Of a stretch of 64,000 nt of DNA, positions 57,561-64,000 are shown piece by piece. Positions within the stretch are counted from its first letter, which is position 1, and each line of letters begins with the position of its first letter. The stretch lies in contig JAATGJ010000180.1 in assembly GCA_015654695.1 (NCBI GenBank), forward strand, positions 24,281 through 88,280, in the 5' to 3' direction. The notes beneath the pieces are model-generated. The model saw nothing but the letters and a program-made list of their open reading frames with translations, did no database searches and had not been told where the DNA came from. Position numbers and translations under genes: made by a program. The DNA is from Chitinophagales bacterium. GTDB taxonomy: Bacteria; Bacteroidota; Bacteroidia; Chitinophagales; Chitinophagaceae.

Positions 57561-57963
57561 AACTAAGAATTTCTCGGGTTTAGTAATGTGTAACGGAGAC
57601 AACGAAAATATTTTTAACTAAGCAAAAATCATACTCTGAAATATTAACAGAATGTGGATAAGGGTTGTGCATATTGATACAACCCTTTCCTATCGTGACT
57701 TAGAAGATTTTTTCACAGTGGACATATATTTTTTTGATAATTTTTTTTGGAAAATTGCATACGTAGCATTAAAAAAATATTTGATCCATCTACTTTTTTT
57801 GAAAGGCCAACAGGGTAAGGTTTTCAGACCATAAATAAGCTGAAACACCTGTTATCAGTGCATTTAAGAAATCGAATGACCTGAAACGCTTTACTGGCAA
57901 GTAACTTTACGATAACCTAATGATAAAAATTATATAACAACATTATTTCGTTTTTTTGCCTAT
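57561..57963. other. Divergent intergenic region nrdJ/DUF2490 gene
   Basis: This region holds the 9-bp inverted repeat at 57660-57687 and, presumably, promoters for both neighbours. I see no gene and no recognisable cobalamin riboswitch. Confidence 0.5.
57660..57687. promoter_or_regulatory. Inverted repeat upstream of nrdJ (possible operator)
   Basis: AAGGGTTGT and ACAACCCTT form a 9-bp perfect palindrome around a 10-nt spacer (gcatattgat), about 100 bp upstream of the nrdJ start. The core has the symmetry of a repressor box, but it does not match the NrdR box closely enough to name. Confidence 0.4.
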
Positions 57964-58692
57964 ATGAAAAAACTGGTCCTGTTATTTCTTGTGAACATTC
58001 TCGCATCCTTCTTTTTTTTGCTACATGCCCAATCAAACTTCACCGGATGGCTGGCAACCTTCAATACTTTTAAAACCGGGAAGAAAACCAGCATCCATGC
58101 AGATGTGCAGCTAAGAAGTACCGGTGAGATCAGGCAAATACAAACATTTTTGATTCGCTCTGGTCTCAATGTTCATCTCAATAAACACCTGACGGTAACG
58201 GCGGGCTATGCTTTTATCAGTAATAAGCGTACCATCAATACTGTTAACGGCTTTGCTCCTGAGCACCGGGTATGGGAACAACTACTGGCTAATCATAAAC
58301 TGAAGAACCTTTTTATTAGTCATCGTTTCAGGCTGGAGCAGCGTTTCATTGCGAAAAGCATTGTTATAAATAATGAACTGGAAAGTGATGGATCGTTATA
58401 CGCTAACCGTTTCCGGTATTTTATCCGCAATATTCTTCCATTTAAAAATGAACCGGCATTTAAGAAAGGCCTGTTTGCGGCATTACAAAACGAGGTCTTT
58501 TTAAATATAGGCAACAGTTCTGCCGTAAATAATGAAGTATTTGATCAAAACCGGTTATACCTGGCTATTGGTTATCGTTTAAACGCGGGCTTTGATCTTG
58601 AAGGTGGTTATATGAATCAATACATCAATGGCAGGAATAAAGCATTCACCAATAACCATATTTTGCAACTGGCCTGGTATATGAGGTTGTAA
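57964..58692 (+). CDS. DUF2490-type outer-membrane beta-barrel protein
   Basis: This 242-residue protein has a signal peptide (FFFLLHAQ). Its alternating amphipathic strands (ASIHADVQLRSTGEIRQIQ type pattern; LTVTAGYAFISNKR; RLYLAIGYRLNAGFDLEGGYMNQ) and terminal aromatic/leucine end (LAWYMRL) fit the DUF2490 family, which forms outer-membrane barrels of unknown function. It appears to be transcribed singly. Confidence in the family is moderate. Confidence 0.7.
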   Translation: MKKLVLLFLVNILASFFFLLHAQSNFTGWLATFNTFKTGKKTSIHADVQLRSTGEIRQIQTFLIRSGLNVHLNKHLTVTAGYAFISNKRTINTVNGFAPEHRVWEQLLANHKLKNLFISHRFRLEQRFIAKSIVINNELESDGSLYANRFRYFIRNILPFKNEPAFKKGLFAALQNEVFLNIGNSSAVNNEVFDQNRLYLAIGYRLNAGFDLEGGYMNQYINGRNKAFTNNHILQLAWYMRL

Positions 58693-58738
58693 TAACACAG
58701 ATAAATAAGCAAAAAAGAGGTTTAGGCTCACAGAAACG

Positions 58739-58768
58739 TTTGTAACTCAAAAACTTTTCGCATTTTTG
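58739..58768 (+). promoter_or_regulatory. Bacteroidota-type promoter upstream of the GGGP synthase gene
   Basis: TTTG (58739-58742) and CATTTTTG (58761-58768), separated by 18 nt, approximate the -33/-7 consensus TTTG-N19-TAnnTTTG. The start codon lies 21 bp downstream. Confidence 0.5.
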
Positions 58769-58789
58769 CAATAATCAAGGTCTTACCAG

Positions 58790-59545
58790 ATGAAGATTCA
58801 GATTTACACATCACTGGCGGAAAAAAAGAAGCAGGGAAAAAAATCCTTTGCCGTACTGATTGATCCCGATAAGGTCAATGACCTGCTTCTCGATGAATTA
58901 ATCAAGCTATCCCTGGTCGCGAAAGTGGATTATTTCCTGGTGGGCGGCAGCCTTGTTATATCCAATCACCTTGACCAGTGTGTACAGCATATCAAACATA
59001 ATTGCAATATCCCGGTCATTCTTTTTCCAGGCAGCCCTTCGCAGATCAGTAAATATGCCGATGCGCTACTCTATTTATCACTTATCTCCGGCCGCAATCC
59101 CGAATTACTGATCGGGCAGCATGTAGTTTCCGCTCCTTTTGTAAAACAGAGCGGGCTGGAGATCATGCCAGCGGGGTATATAGTAGTAGATGGGGGGGCT
59201 CCTACTACGGTATCTTATATCAGCAATGCTGTTCCTGTACCTGCCGATAAAAATGAGATCGCTATGTGTACGGCTATGGCGGGAGAGATGCTCGGAATGA
59301 AACTGATCTATATGGATGCCGGCAGCGGCGCTAAAAGACCGATCACTGAAAGCATGATAAAAACGGTAGCTGAACGCATCGAAGTTCCTTTGATCGTTGG
59401 TGGCGGAATTACTCATCCTGAAAAAGCCTATCTCAATTGCAAAGCCGGAGCCGATGTGATTGTCGTAGGTAATGCTATTGAAAAAGATGGCTCTTTAATA
59501 AAAGAAATGGCGGCAGCGGTACATTCGGTACCGGTAACGATTTAA
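58790..59545 (+). CDS. pcrB: Geranylgeranylglyceryl/heptaprenylglyceryl phosphate synthase family protein
   Basis: This 251-residue TIM-barrel has the family's phosphate-binding motifs: LIDPDKVNDLLLDE near the start, YFLVGGSLV, IYMDAGSGAKRPI, LIVGGGITHPEKA and VIVVGNAIEKDG. The enzyme joins a polyprenyl diphosphate to sn-glycerol-1-phosphate, an archaeal-type ether-lipid step. Bacteroidota homologues of the PcrB/GGGPS group are known, though their lipid product is less well understood. It is cytoplasmic and single-gene, ending at a strong terminator. The symbol follows usual annotation, not a proven function here. Confidence 0.88.
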   Translation: MKIQIYTSLAEKKKQGKKSFAVLIDPDKVNDLLLDELIKLSLVAKVDYFLVGGSLVISNHLDQCVQHIKHNCNIPVILFPGSPSQISKYADALLYLSLISGRNPELLIGQHVVSAPFVKQSGLEIMPAGYIVVDGGAPTTVSYISNAVPVPADKNEIAMCTAMAGEMLGMKLIYMDAGSGAKRPITESMIKTVAERIEVPLIVGGGITHPEKAYLNCKAGADVIVVGNAIEKDGSLIKEMAAAVHSVPVTI

Positions 59546-59580
59546 TAAAGACAAAAAAGTAATACTTCTTCTTTCAGAAA

Positions 59581-59621
59581 CAACAATGCCCCGGATGAAC
59601 CGGGGCGTTGTTGTTTTATTT
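59581..59621 (+). terminator. Strong rho-independent terminator after the GGGP synthase gene
   Basis: CAACAATGCCCCGG (59581-59594) pairs with CCGGGGCGTTGTTG (59600-59613), with one G-T pair and a 5-nt loop, followed by ttttattt. It lies 35 bp after the stop and is probably shared with the convergent peptidase gene. Confidence 0.9.
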
Positions 59622-59647
59622 ATTTGAAAAATACTGCACTTACTGAT

Positions 59648-60934
59648 CTATCTCAGATCACTGGTATTTACTCTTGATGGAGTATCCTTACCGGCAACAA
59701 TACTTCTTGCGCTGAGTGCAATTGACTTAATGATCATCGCCATATTATCCATATCGAGTGTTTCCACATGATCCGTCACTTTATGATAATTCGGTTCGCT
59801 GTCCATCTTGGAAGTAGAAATGGTATGCGCCGGTACACCGAGTTTTGCCAGCGTAGCGTTATCCGAGCGATAGAATAATTGCTGATCGGGATAAGGATCA
59901 GGATAAAAAGTAAAACCGGTGCCTGCTAAATTCTTCTCCAGTATCTTTCCCATATCTGTTTTTTCATACCCTGTGATATAGGCGGAATTCTTTCCCCATT
60001 TACTTTCTGTCCCTATCATTTCAATATTGAACATAGCCATTACTTTGACAGGATCGAATTGTTGGGAAAAATATTGTGAACCAAAGCCCCCTGATTCTTC
60101 TGCGGTAAAGGCCGCGAATACAATGGTCCTTTCATTATTGCCAAGCGCTTTATAATATTTTGCCAGCATAATTACGGCAGTAGTACCTGCCGCATCATCA
60201 TTAGCACCATTATAAATAGAGTCTCCATTGACTGCTTTACCAATACCAATATGATCGTAATGGCCTGAGAAGATCACATACTCATCTTTTTTACTTTTTC
60301 CCGGCAGAATGCCCACCACATTCGCCAGTTTCTGTTCTGTTATTTCATGCCGCGCTTCAATAGCAAAGGATGCCGGGTTAACCGTCGTCAGAACAAATAC
60401 CACACTGTTTCCTGATTTGAACAAGCCCCGTCTGAAACCTGAAAGCCTTGTAAAATTCCTGGCGAAACTGGTATCCACCAGCACTAAATAATTTTTACCG
60501 GATCCTACAAATTTTTGCGCTTCACTGAAAAGGCTTTTCCCTTTCGCTATCGTTACTTTTTCAAAACCTGATTTTTCTGTGATAGAAAAACCGGGATCAG
60601 TTGTGATCACCACTACATTCTTTGCATCTACTTCCTGGTTATCGAAGCTGCATGATGTACTGGTCAGCTTTGCACTCACCATTGCAAACTCCTGCCTGTA
60701 AGTGCTGCTGTTATTGAATGTCTTCAGACCGGCTGCTTTGAATTCTGCAGCAATAAAATCAGCCGCTTTGTCTATCTCAGGAGTATATATTTTCCTTCCC
60801 TTCATGTCATCGGATGCCAGCACCCTTTCAATACGTTCAGCTTCCTTAGCAGTAAGAATATTATCAGCATTCTTTTGCGCCCATAAAAAAGAGGTTATTG
60901 ATACCAATAACCCCGTCATTAGAAATTTCTTCAC
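59648..60934 (-). CDS. Secreted M28-family metallopeptidase
   Basis: This 428-residue protein has a signal peptide (MKKFLMTGLLVSITSFLWAQ). A PA-like insert region is followed by the M28 zinc peptidase core: GHYDHIG at about 224-230 (first zinc histidine), NGANDDAAGT (bridging aspartate), FTAEESGGFGS (catalytic glutamate pair) and a later NIEMIG and HTISTSKMDSEPNYHKVTDHVETLD segment with the last ligand histidine. Aminopeptidases of this family act on peptides in the periplasm or outside. It converges on the GGGP synthase gene across a shared terminator. Confidence 0.9.
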   Translation of the reverse strand: MKKFLMTGLLVSITSFLWAQKNADNILTAKEAERIERVLASDDMKGRKIYTPEIDKAADFIAAEFKAAGLKTFNNSSTYRQEFAMVSAKLTSTSCSFDNQEVDAKNVVVITTDPGFSITEKSGFEKVTIAKGKSLFSEAQKFVGSGKNYLVLVDTSFARNFTRLSGFRRGLFKSGNSVVFVLTTVNPASFAIEARHEITEQKLANVVGILPGKSKKDEYVIFSGHYDHIGIGKAVNGDSIYNGANDDAAGTTAVIMLAKYYKALGNNERTIVFAAFTAEESGGFGSQYFSQQFDPVKVMAMFNIEMIGTESKWGKNSAYITGYEKTDMGKILEKNLAGTGFTFYPDPYPDQQLFYRSDNATLAKLGVPAHTISTSKMDSEPNYHKVTDHVETLDMDNMAMIIKSIALSARSIVAGKDTPSRVNTSDLR

Positions 60935-60970
60935 TTTGATAAATTTATTTTGATTTGTATGTATAAATTA

Positions 60971-61022
60971 CAATTGGCAATGGACAATATGCAATTTCAA
61001 CTATCGGAAATTTTGCCAATTG
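60971..61022. repeat. Inverted repeat of caattggcaa words
   Basis: caattggcaa at 60971-60980 and ttgccaattg at 61013-61022 form a perfect 10-bp palindrome with a 32-nt loop, just after the response-regulator gene. It may terminate the kinase/regulator operon or belong to a dispersed intergenic family. Confidence 0.5.
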
Positions 61023-61038
61023 CCTGTTGCTTGTTTTT

Positions 61039-61767
61039 CTAAAGGCTCATCATCTCCTTAAACTTCACGGTCTGCCTCCTGCTTACTTCTATTTTTTCAC
61101 CACCTTTCAATTCGAGTAACAAGCCTCCGTTGAAATAAGGTTCTATCTTTTCTATCATTTGCAGGTTCACGATATGTTTGCGGTTGGCGCGGAAAAAGAA
61201 TTTTTCATCTAATCTTTCTTCCAGCGCATTGAGTGATTTCAGTATAAGGGGTTTATTGGCGCCAAAGAAAACCTTTGCATAGTTGCCAACACTTTCAAAT
61301 AACCGGATCTCACTCAGTTTTACAAACCAGCAGCGTTCACCATCTTTTACAAACACCTTGTCATTTTCATGCAGGATGCTGGTGTTGAAGTTTTCCGCTT
61401 CTTGTTTTACCTCCCTGTGTTCTCCCAGTTGCAATTTCTGAATAGCATCTGCCAAACGTTTTGGTTCAACAGGTTTCAGGAGATAGTCCAGGGCGTTTAC
61501 TTCAAACGCTTTCAGCGCAAACTCGTCATAGGCGGTTGTAAAAATTACCTGTGGTGTTCGTTCCAGTTCCGATAGCATATCAAAACCTGTTTTTCCCGGC
61601 ATCTGTATATCCAGGAAAATAAGATCCGGCCGCTGGCTGTCAATTTTTGCAATACCCTCCTCGGCATTGGCGGCTTCGTCCACCACCTCTATTTCCGGAA
61701 ACTCCTGTAATAATTTTCTTAATTCGGCCCTGGCCAGTCTTTCGTCGTCAATAATAATTGCTCGCAT
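61039..61767 (-). CDS. LytTR-type response regulator
   Basis: This 242-residue protein has an N-terminal receiver (IIDDERLAR; probable phosphoacceptor D53 in IFLDIQMPG; TAYDEFALKAFEVNALDYLLKP). A C-terminal LytTR DNA-binding domain follows (VKLSEIRLFESVGNYAKVFF, FFRANRKHIVNLQMIEKIEPY). It pairs with the kinase gene 12 bp upstream. Target genes are not visible in the sequence. The receiver residues all look functional. Confidence 0.93.
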   Translation of the reverse strand: MRAIIIDDERLARAELRKLLQEFPEIEVVDEAANAEEGIAKIDSQRPDLIFLDIQMPGKTGFDMLSELERTPQVIFTTAYDEFALKAFEVNALDYLLKPVEPKRLADAIQKLQLGEHREVKQEAENFNTSILHENDKVFVKDGERCWFVKLSEIRLFESVGNYAKVFFGANKPLILKSLNALEERLDEKFFFRANRKHIVNLQMIEKIEPYFNGGLLLELKGGEKIEVSRRQTVKFKEMMSL

Positions 61768-61779
61768 GTGAATGATTTT

Positions 61780-62850
61780 TTAACGAATTCCGTTTTCTTC
61801 AAAGGGTATTGCCACCCTGGCTTCCACCAGCGTGGAAGTGGCTTGTTTTATTTCAAATTTAGCTTTATTTCCGTACAGCAGGTTAAGACGATCCGTAGTA
61901 CTGGATAATCCGAAACCTTCTGTATTCGCTGCACCATTCAGGTGCCCCGTATTCTGTACAGCCATCTCATGATATTCTCCTTTGAATGCTGAAATGACCC
62001 TGACCACACCACCATTGATCTGTTTACTGATGCCATGCTTGATGGCATTCTCCACCAGTGTTTGCAGCATCATAGGCGGCACAGGCTGATCCAATGTATC
62101 CTCATCTATATCATACTCAATTTTCAACCTGTCTTCAAACCGCATATTTTCCAGCGCCAGGTAATCTTTGACGATAAAAAGCTCTTTCTCCAGCGTTACC
62201 GTTTCTGATTTATCCGACTGCATACTGCTGCGAAGTATATTACTCAACTCAGTTATTGCTTTCCTTGCCCGCTCAGGATTTTCATCTACCAACGCCCTGA
62301 TGCTATTGAGCGAATTGAAAATAAAATGAGGGTTGATATGCGCTTTAATGGTTTTTAGCTCCAGCGCTTTGATCAGCGATTCCAGTTGAAGCGTATCCAT
62401 TTGCTGCCTGCGGCTCTTTTCAATAAAATGGTAGAAATAATAGATAAGCGTCCAGGGTAAAATAAATAAACCGTTATCTACTGTTGAGCCTGCAAACTTT
62501 GTCCAGAAAGAAACTTTTTTTCCTCCTTCGATGCTGAGGTTAAAAAAATCAATGGCGCCTAAAACCAACAAGCTATAGACCATAGACATAAACACCATAC
62601 TGATGATCATCCACGGTATTACCTTTTCTATTGGTTGCAATAACCATTCGCGCCACTTGATGAATAAACGGAGAATATGAGTACTCAGGATACCGGCTGC
62701 AATAACGATAGCAATCCGGCTTAAAAGGACTTTTGTAGATATCTGAACGTCGTAAGCATGGGCGAAGAAAAGCATAAATGCACCCACTACTCCCCATCCA
62801 AAAAACTGAAAAAGCCAATATCGTGAGTTGGTTGTTCGCATAAATGGCAA
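61780..62850 (-). CDS. LytS-type membrane sensor histidine kinase
   Basis: This 356-residue protein has about four transmembrane segments in residues 10-145. A His_kinase (PF06580-type) block follows with phosphoacceptor H175 in INPHFIFNSLNSI. A GHKL ATPase domain completes it (PPMMLQTLVENAIKHGIS N-box; EGFGLSSTTDRLNLLYG). No recognisable extracellular sensor domain is present, so the signal may be membrane-derived. Upstream of and coupled to the LytTR regulator. Confidence 0.93.
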   Translation of the reverse strand: MPFMRTTNSRYWLFQFFGWGVVGAFMLFFAHAYDVQISTKVLLSRIAIVIAAGILSTHILRLFIKWREWLLQPIEKVIPWMIISMVFMSMVYSLLVLGAIDFFNLSIEGGKKVSFWTKFAGSTVDNGLFILPWTLIYYFYHFIEKSRRQQMDTLQLESLIKALELKTIKAHINPHFIFNSLNSIRALVDENPERARKAITELSNILRSSMQSDKSETVTLEKELFIVKDYLALENMRFEDRLKIEYDIDEDTLDQPVPPMMLQTLVENAIKHGISKQINGGVVRVISAFKGEYHEMAVQNTGHLNGAANTEGFGLSSTTDRLNLLYGNKAKFEIKQATSTLVEARVAIPFEENGIR

Positions 62851-63045
62851 ATCTAACTTATTTCACCACCGGGGGATGCTGTAAATATACCAGTGGGCAA
62901 TAACTTTTACAAATGGGAGTTTTTATAAGCATATTGTTAAAAAGACAGCAAAATGACCCAGCATAGTAGCATAAGGCTTGTTAAAAAGAGGCGGACTAGT
63001 GGAGCTCAGGAGAAATTATTACTTTTACACCGCTAAAACTTATGC

Positions 63046-64000
63046 ATGGAAATCATTCCGGGTCCGCTTCTGAAAACGATTGACTCCCCCACCGATCTTA
63101 AAAAACTCCCAAGGGAAAAACTTCACCAGGTTTGTGATGAATTACGTCAATATATTATTGATGTGGTCAGTGTACATGGCGGGCATTTCGGCGCCAGCCT
63201 CGGAGTAGTCGAGTTAACTACTGCGTTACACTATGTTTACAATACCCCTTATGACCAGTTGGTGTGGGATGTAGGCCACCAGGCTTATGGTCATAAGATA
63301 CTGACTGGCCGCAGGGATAATTTTGTTACCAACCGGAAATACAACGGATTAAGTGGCTTTCCCAGGCGCAACGAAAGTGAATATGATAGTTTTGGTGTAG
63401 GCCATTCTTCTACTTCCATCTCGGCTGCATTAGGTATGGCTATGGCGGCCAAATACAAAAAGGAAGAAGACAGGAAAGTGGTGGCTGTGATCGGTGATGG
63501 CGCTATGACGGCTGGCCTGGCTTTTGAAGCTATGAACCACGCCGGCGTGGCCGATACCGATATGCTCATCATTTTAAATGATAACTGCATGGGCATTGAC
63601 CCGAATGTGGGAGCATTAAAAGAATACCTGACCGACATCACCACATCGCCTACCTATAATAAGGTAAAGGACGATGTATGGAAATTGCTGGGCAAATTGC
63701 CGGTCGGTAAAAACTTCAGCCGGGCCATGGGTCATAAGTTAAGCGAGGGATTGAAAGGTATGGTAAGCAGCAGCTCCAACCTGTTTGAAGCATTGAACCT
63801 CCGGTATTTCGGTCCCATTGACGGGCATAATGTGGCTAAACTGGTGGACACGTTGAAAGATCTGCGGGAGATACCCGGGCCGAAATTACTTCATGTCATT
63901 ACTGTAAAGGGAAAAGGATATGCGCTGGCCGAAAAAGACCAGACCCAGTGGCACGCACCCGGTTTGTTTGATAAAGTAACCGGTGAGATATTTAAAAAGA
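63046..64000 (+). CDS. dxs: 1-deoxy-D-xylulose-5-phosphate synthase (N-terminal part, runs off right edge)
   Basis: From ATG 63046 (an overlapping ATG at 63042 is in another frame) the translation is open for 318 codons to the edge. It shows the thiamine-diphosphate enzyme DXS pattern: VSVHGGHFGASLGVVELTTA, WDVGHQAYGHKILTGR, GFPRRNESEYDSFGVGHSS, the ThDP/Mg motif VIGDGAMTAGLAFEAMNHAG followed by NDN, then DPNVGALKEYL and NLRYFGPIDGHNV. It makes DXP from pyruvate and glyceraldehyde-3-phosphate, the first step of the MEP isoprenoid pathway. The rest, including the transketolase domain, is beyond the window. The loop NDNCMGID differs slightly from the common NDNxMSI. Confidence 0.95.
   Translation, partial: MEIIPGPLLKTIDSPTDLKKLPREKLHQVCDELRQYIIDVVSVHGGHFGASLGVVELTTALHYVYNTPYDQLVWDVGHQAYGHKILTGRRDNFVTNRKYNGLSGFPRRNESEYDSFGVGHSSTSISAALGMAMAAKYKKEEDRKVVAVIGDGAMTAGLAFEAMNHAGVADTDMLIILNDNCMGIDPNVGALKEYLTDITTSPTYNKVKDDVWKLLGKLPVGKNFSRAMGHKLSEGLKGMVSSSSNLFEALNLRYFGPIDGHNVAKLVDTLKDLREIPGPKLLHVITVKGKGYALAEKDQTQWHAPGLFDKVTGEIFKK

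Noticed and set aside
57561..57602. Upstream TTG start for nrdJ
   Set aside because: The 14 added residues look unconserved. The ATG at 57560 is preferred.
57652..57834. 60-residue plus-strand open frame upstream of the DUF2490 gene
   Set aside because: It is AT-rich and aromatic-rich without any recognisable domain or start signal.
57561..57963. Cobalamin riboswitch upstream of nrdJ
   Set aside because: I could not find the B12-box or a convincing multi-stem layout. Only a simple 9-bp palindrome is visible.
1..64000. Mobile element or prophage
   Set aside because: No transposase, integrase, phage structural gene or flanking target duplication was recognised.

Overview
The window looks like a chromosomal segment of a Bacteroidota (Bacteroidetes) bacterium, most likely in or near Chitinophagaceae. 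The evidence is a SusC/SusD pair, type IX secretion (Por) C-terminal sorting domains, SprB-type repeats of gliding-motility adhesins, TAnnTTTG promoter boxes, a bacterial GGGP-synthase homologue and a LytS/LytTR two-component pair. No phage, transposase, integrase or CRISPR array was seen.

Layout. (1) 1-5518, minus strand: the N-terminal 1839 codons of a giant SprB-repeat surface protein that runs off the left edge. (2) 5647-13920, housekeeping: a bifunctional Rel/SpoT enzyme, tRNA-Leu(UAG), then trigger factor, a degenerate GHKL-like protein, two ClpP paralogues and ClpX, followed by two very small genes. (3) 14106-42975: a large polysaccharide utilisation locus (PUL), almost all on the minus strand, with a divergent AraC regulator at its upstream end. 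(4) 43093-54056: three secreted beta-helix/pectate-lyase-like proteins carrying 7, 12 and 1 PKD-like repeats. (5) 54168-64000: class II ribonucleotide reductase, a DUF2490 protein, GGGP synthase, an M28 peptidase, a LytTR regulator with its LytS-type kinase, and the start of dxs.

The PUL reads as a beta-mannan (gluco- or galactomannan) system. SusC/SusD and two surface glycan-binding lipoproteins capture the glycan, and two GH26 enzymes plus a GH5 cut it. An esterase, a CE2-type esterase, a GH3 and a GH-A-type lipoprotein trim it. A sodium/solute symporter takes up disaccharide, and an AGE-family (mannobiose 2-) epimerase and a GH130 phosphorylase then convert it inside the cell. The symporter/GH130/epimerase/GH26 group matches the known Bacteroides fragilis mannan gene set. 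Inserted in the same operon is an oxidative group (GMC oxidoreductase, gluconate-2-dehydrogenase subunit-3-like protein, TIM-barrel isomerase/lyase-like protein, aldo/keto reductase) that suggests a second, 3-keto-glycoside-type route.

The most unusual observation is that two adjacent PUL genes, the GH3 and the CE2 esterase, are each interrupted by one in-frame TAG with reading frame and conserved motifs intact on both sides. Other genes in the window terminate normally at TAG, so the code is not globally reassigned. A 15-bp perfect direct repeat in the susC/araC intergenic region is a candidate operator.
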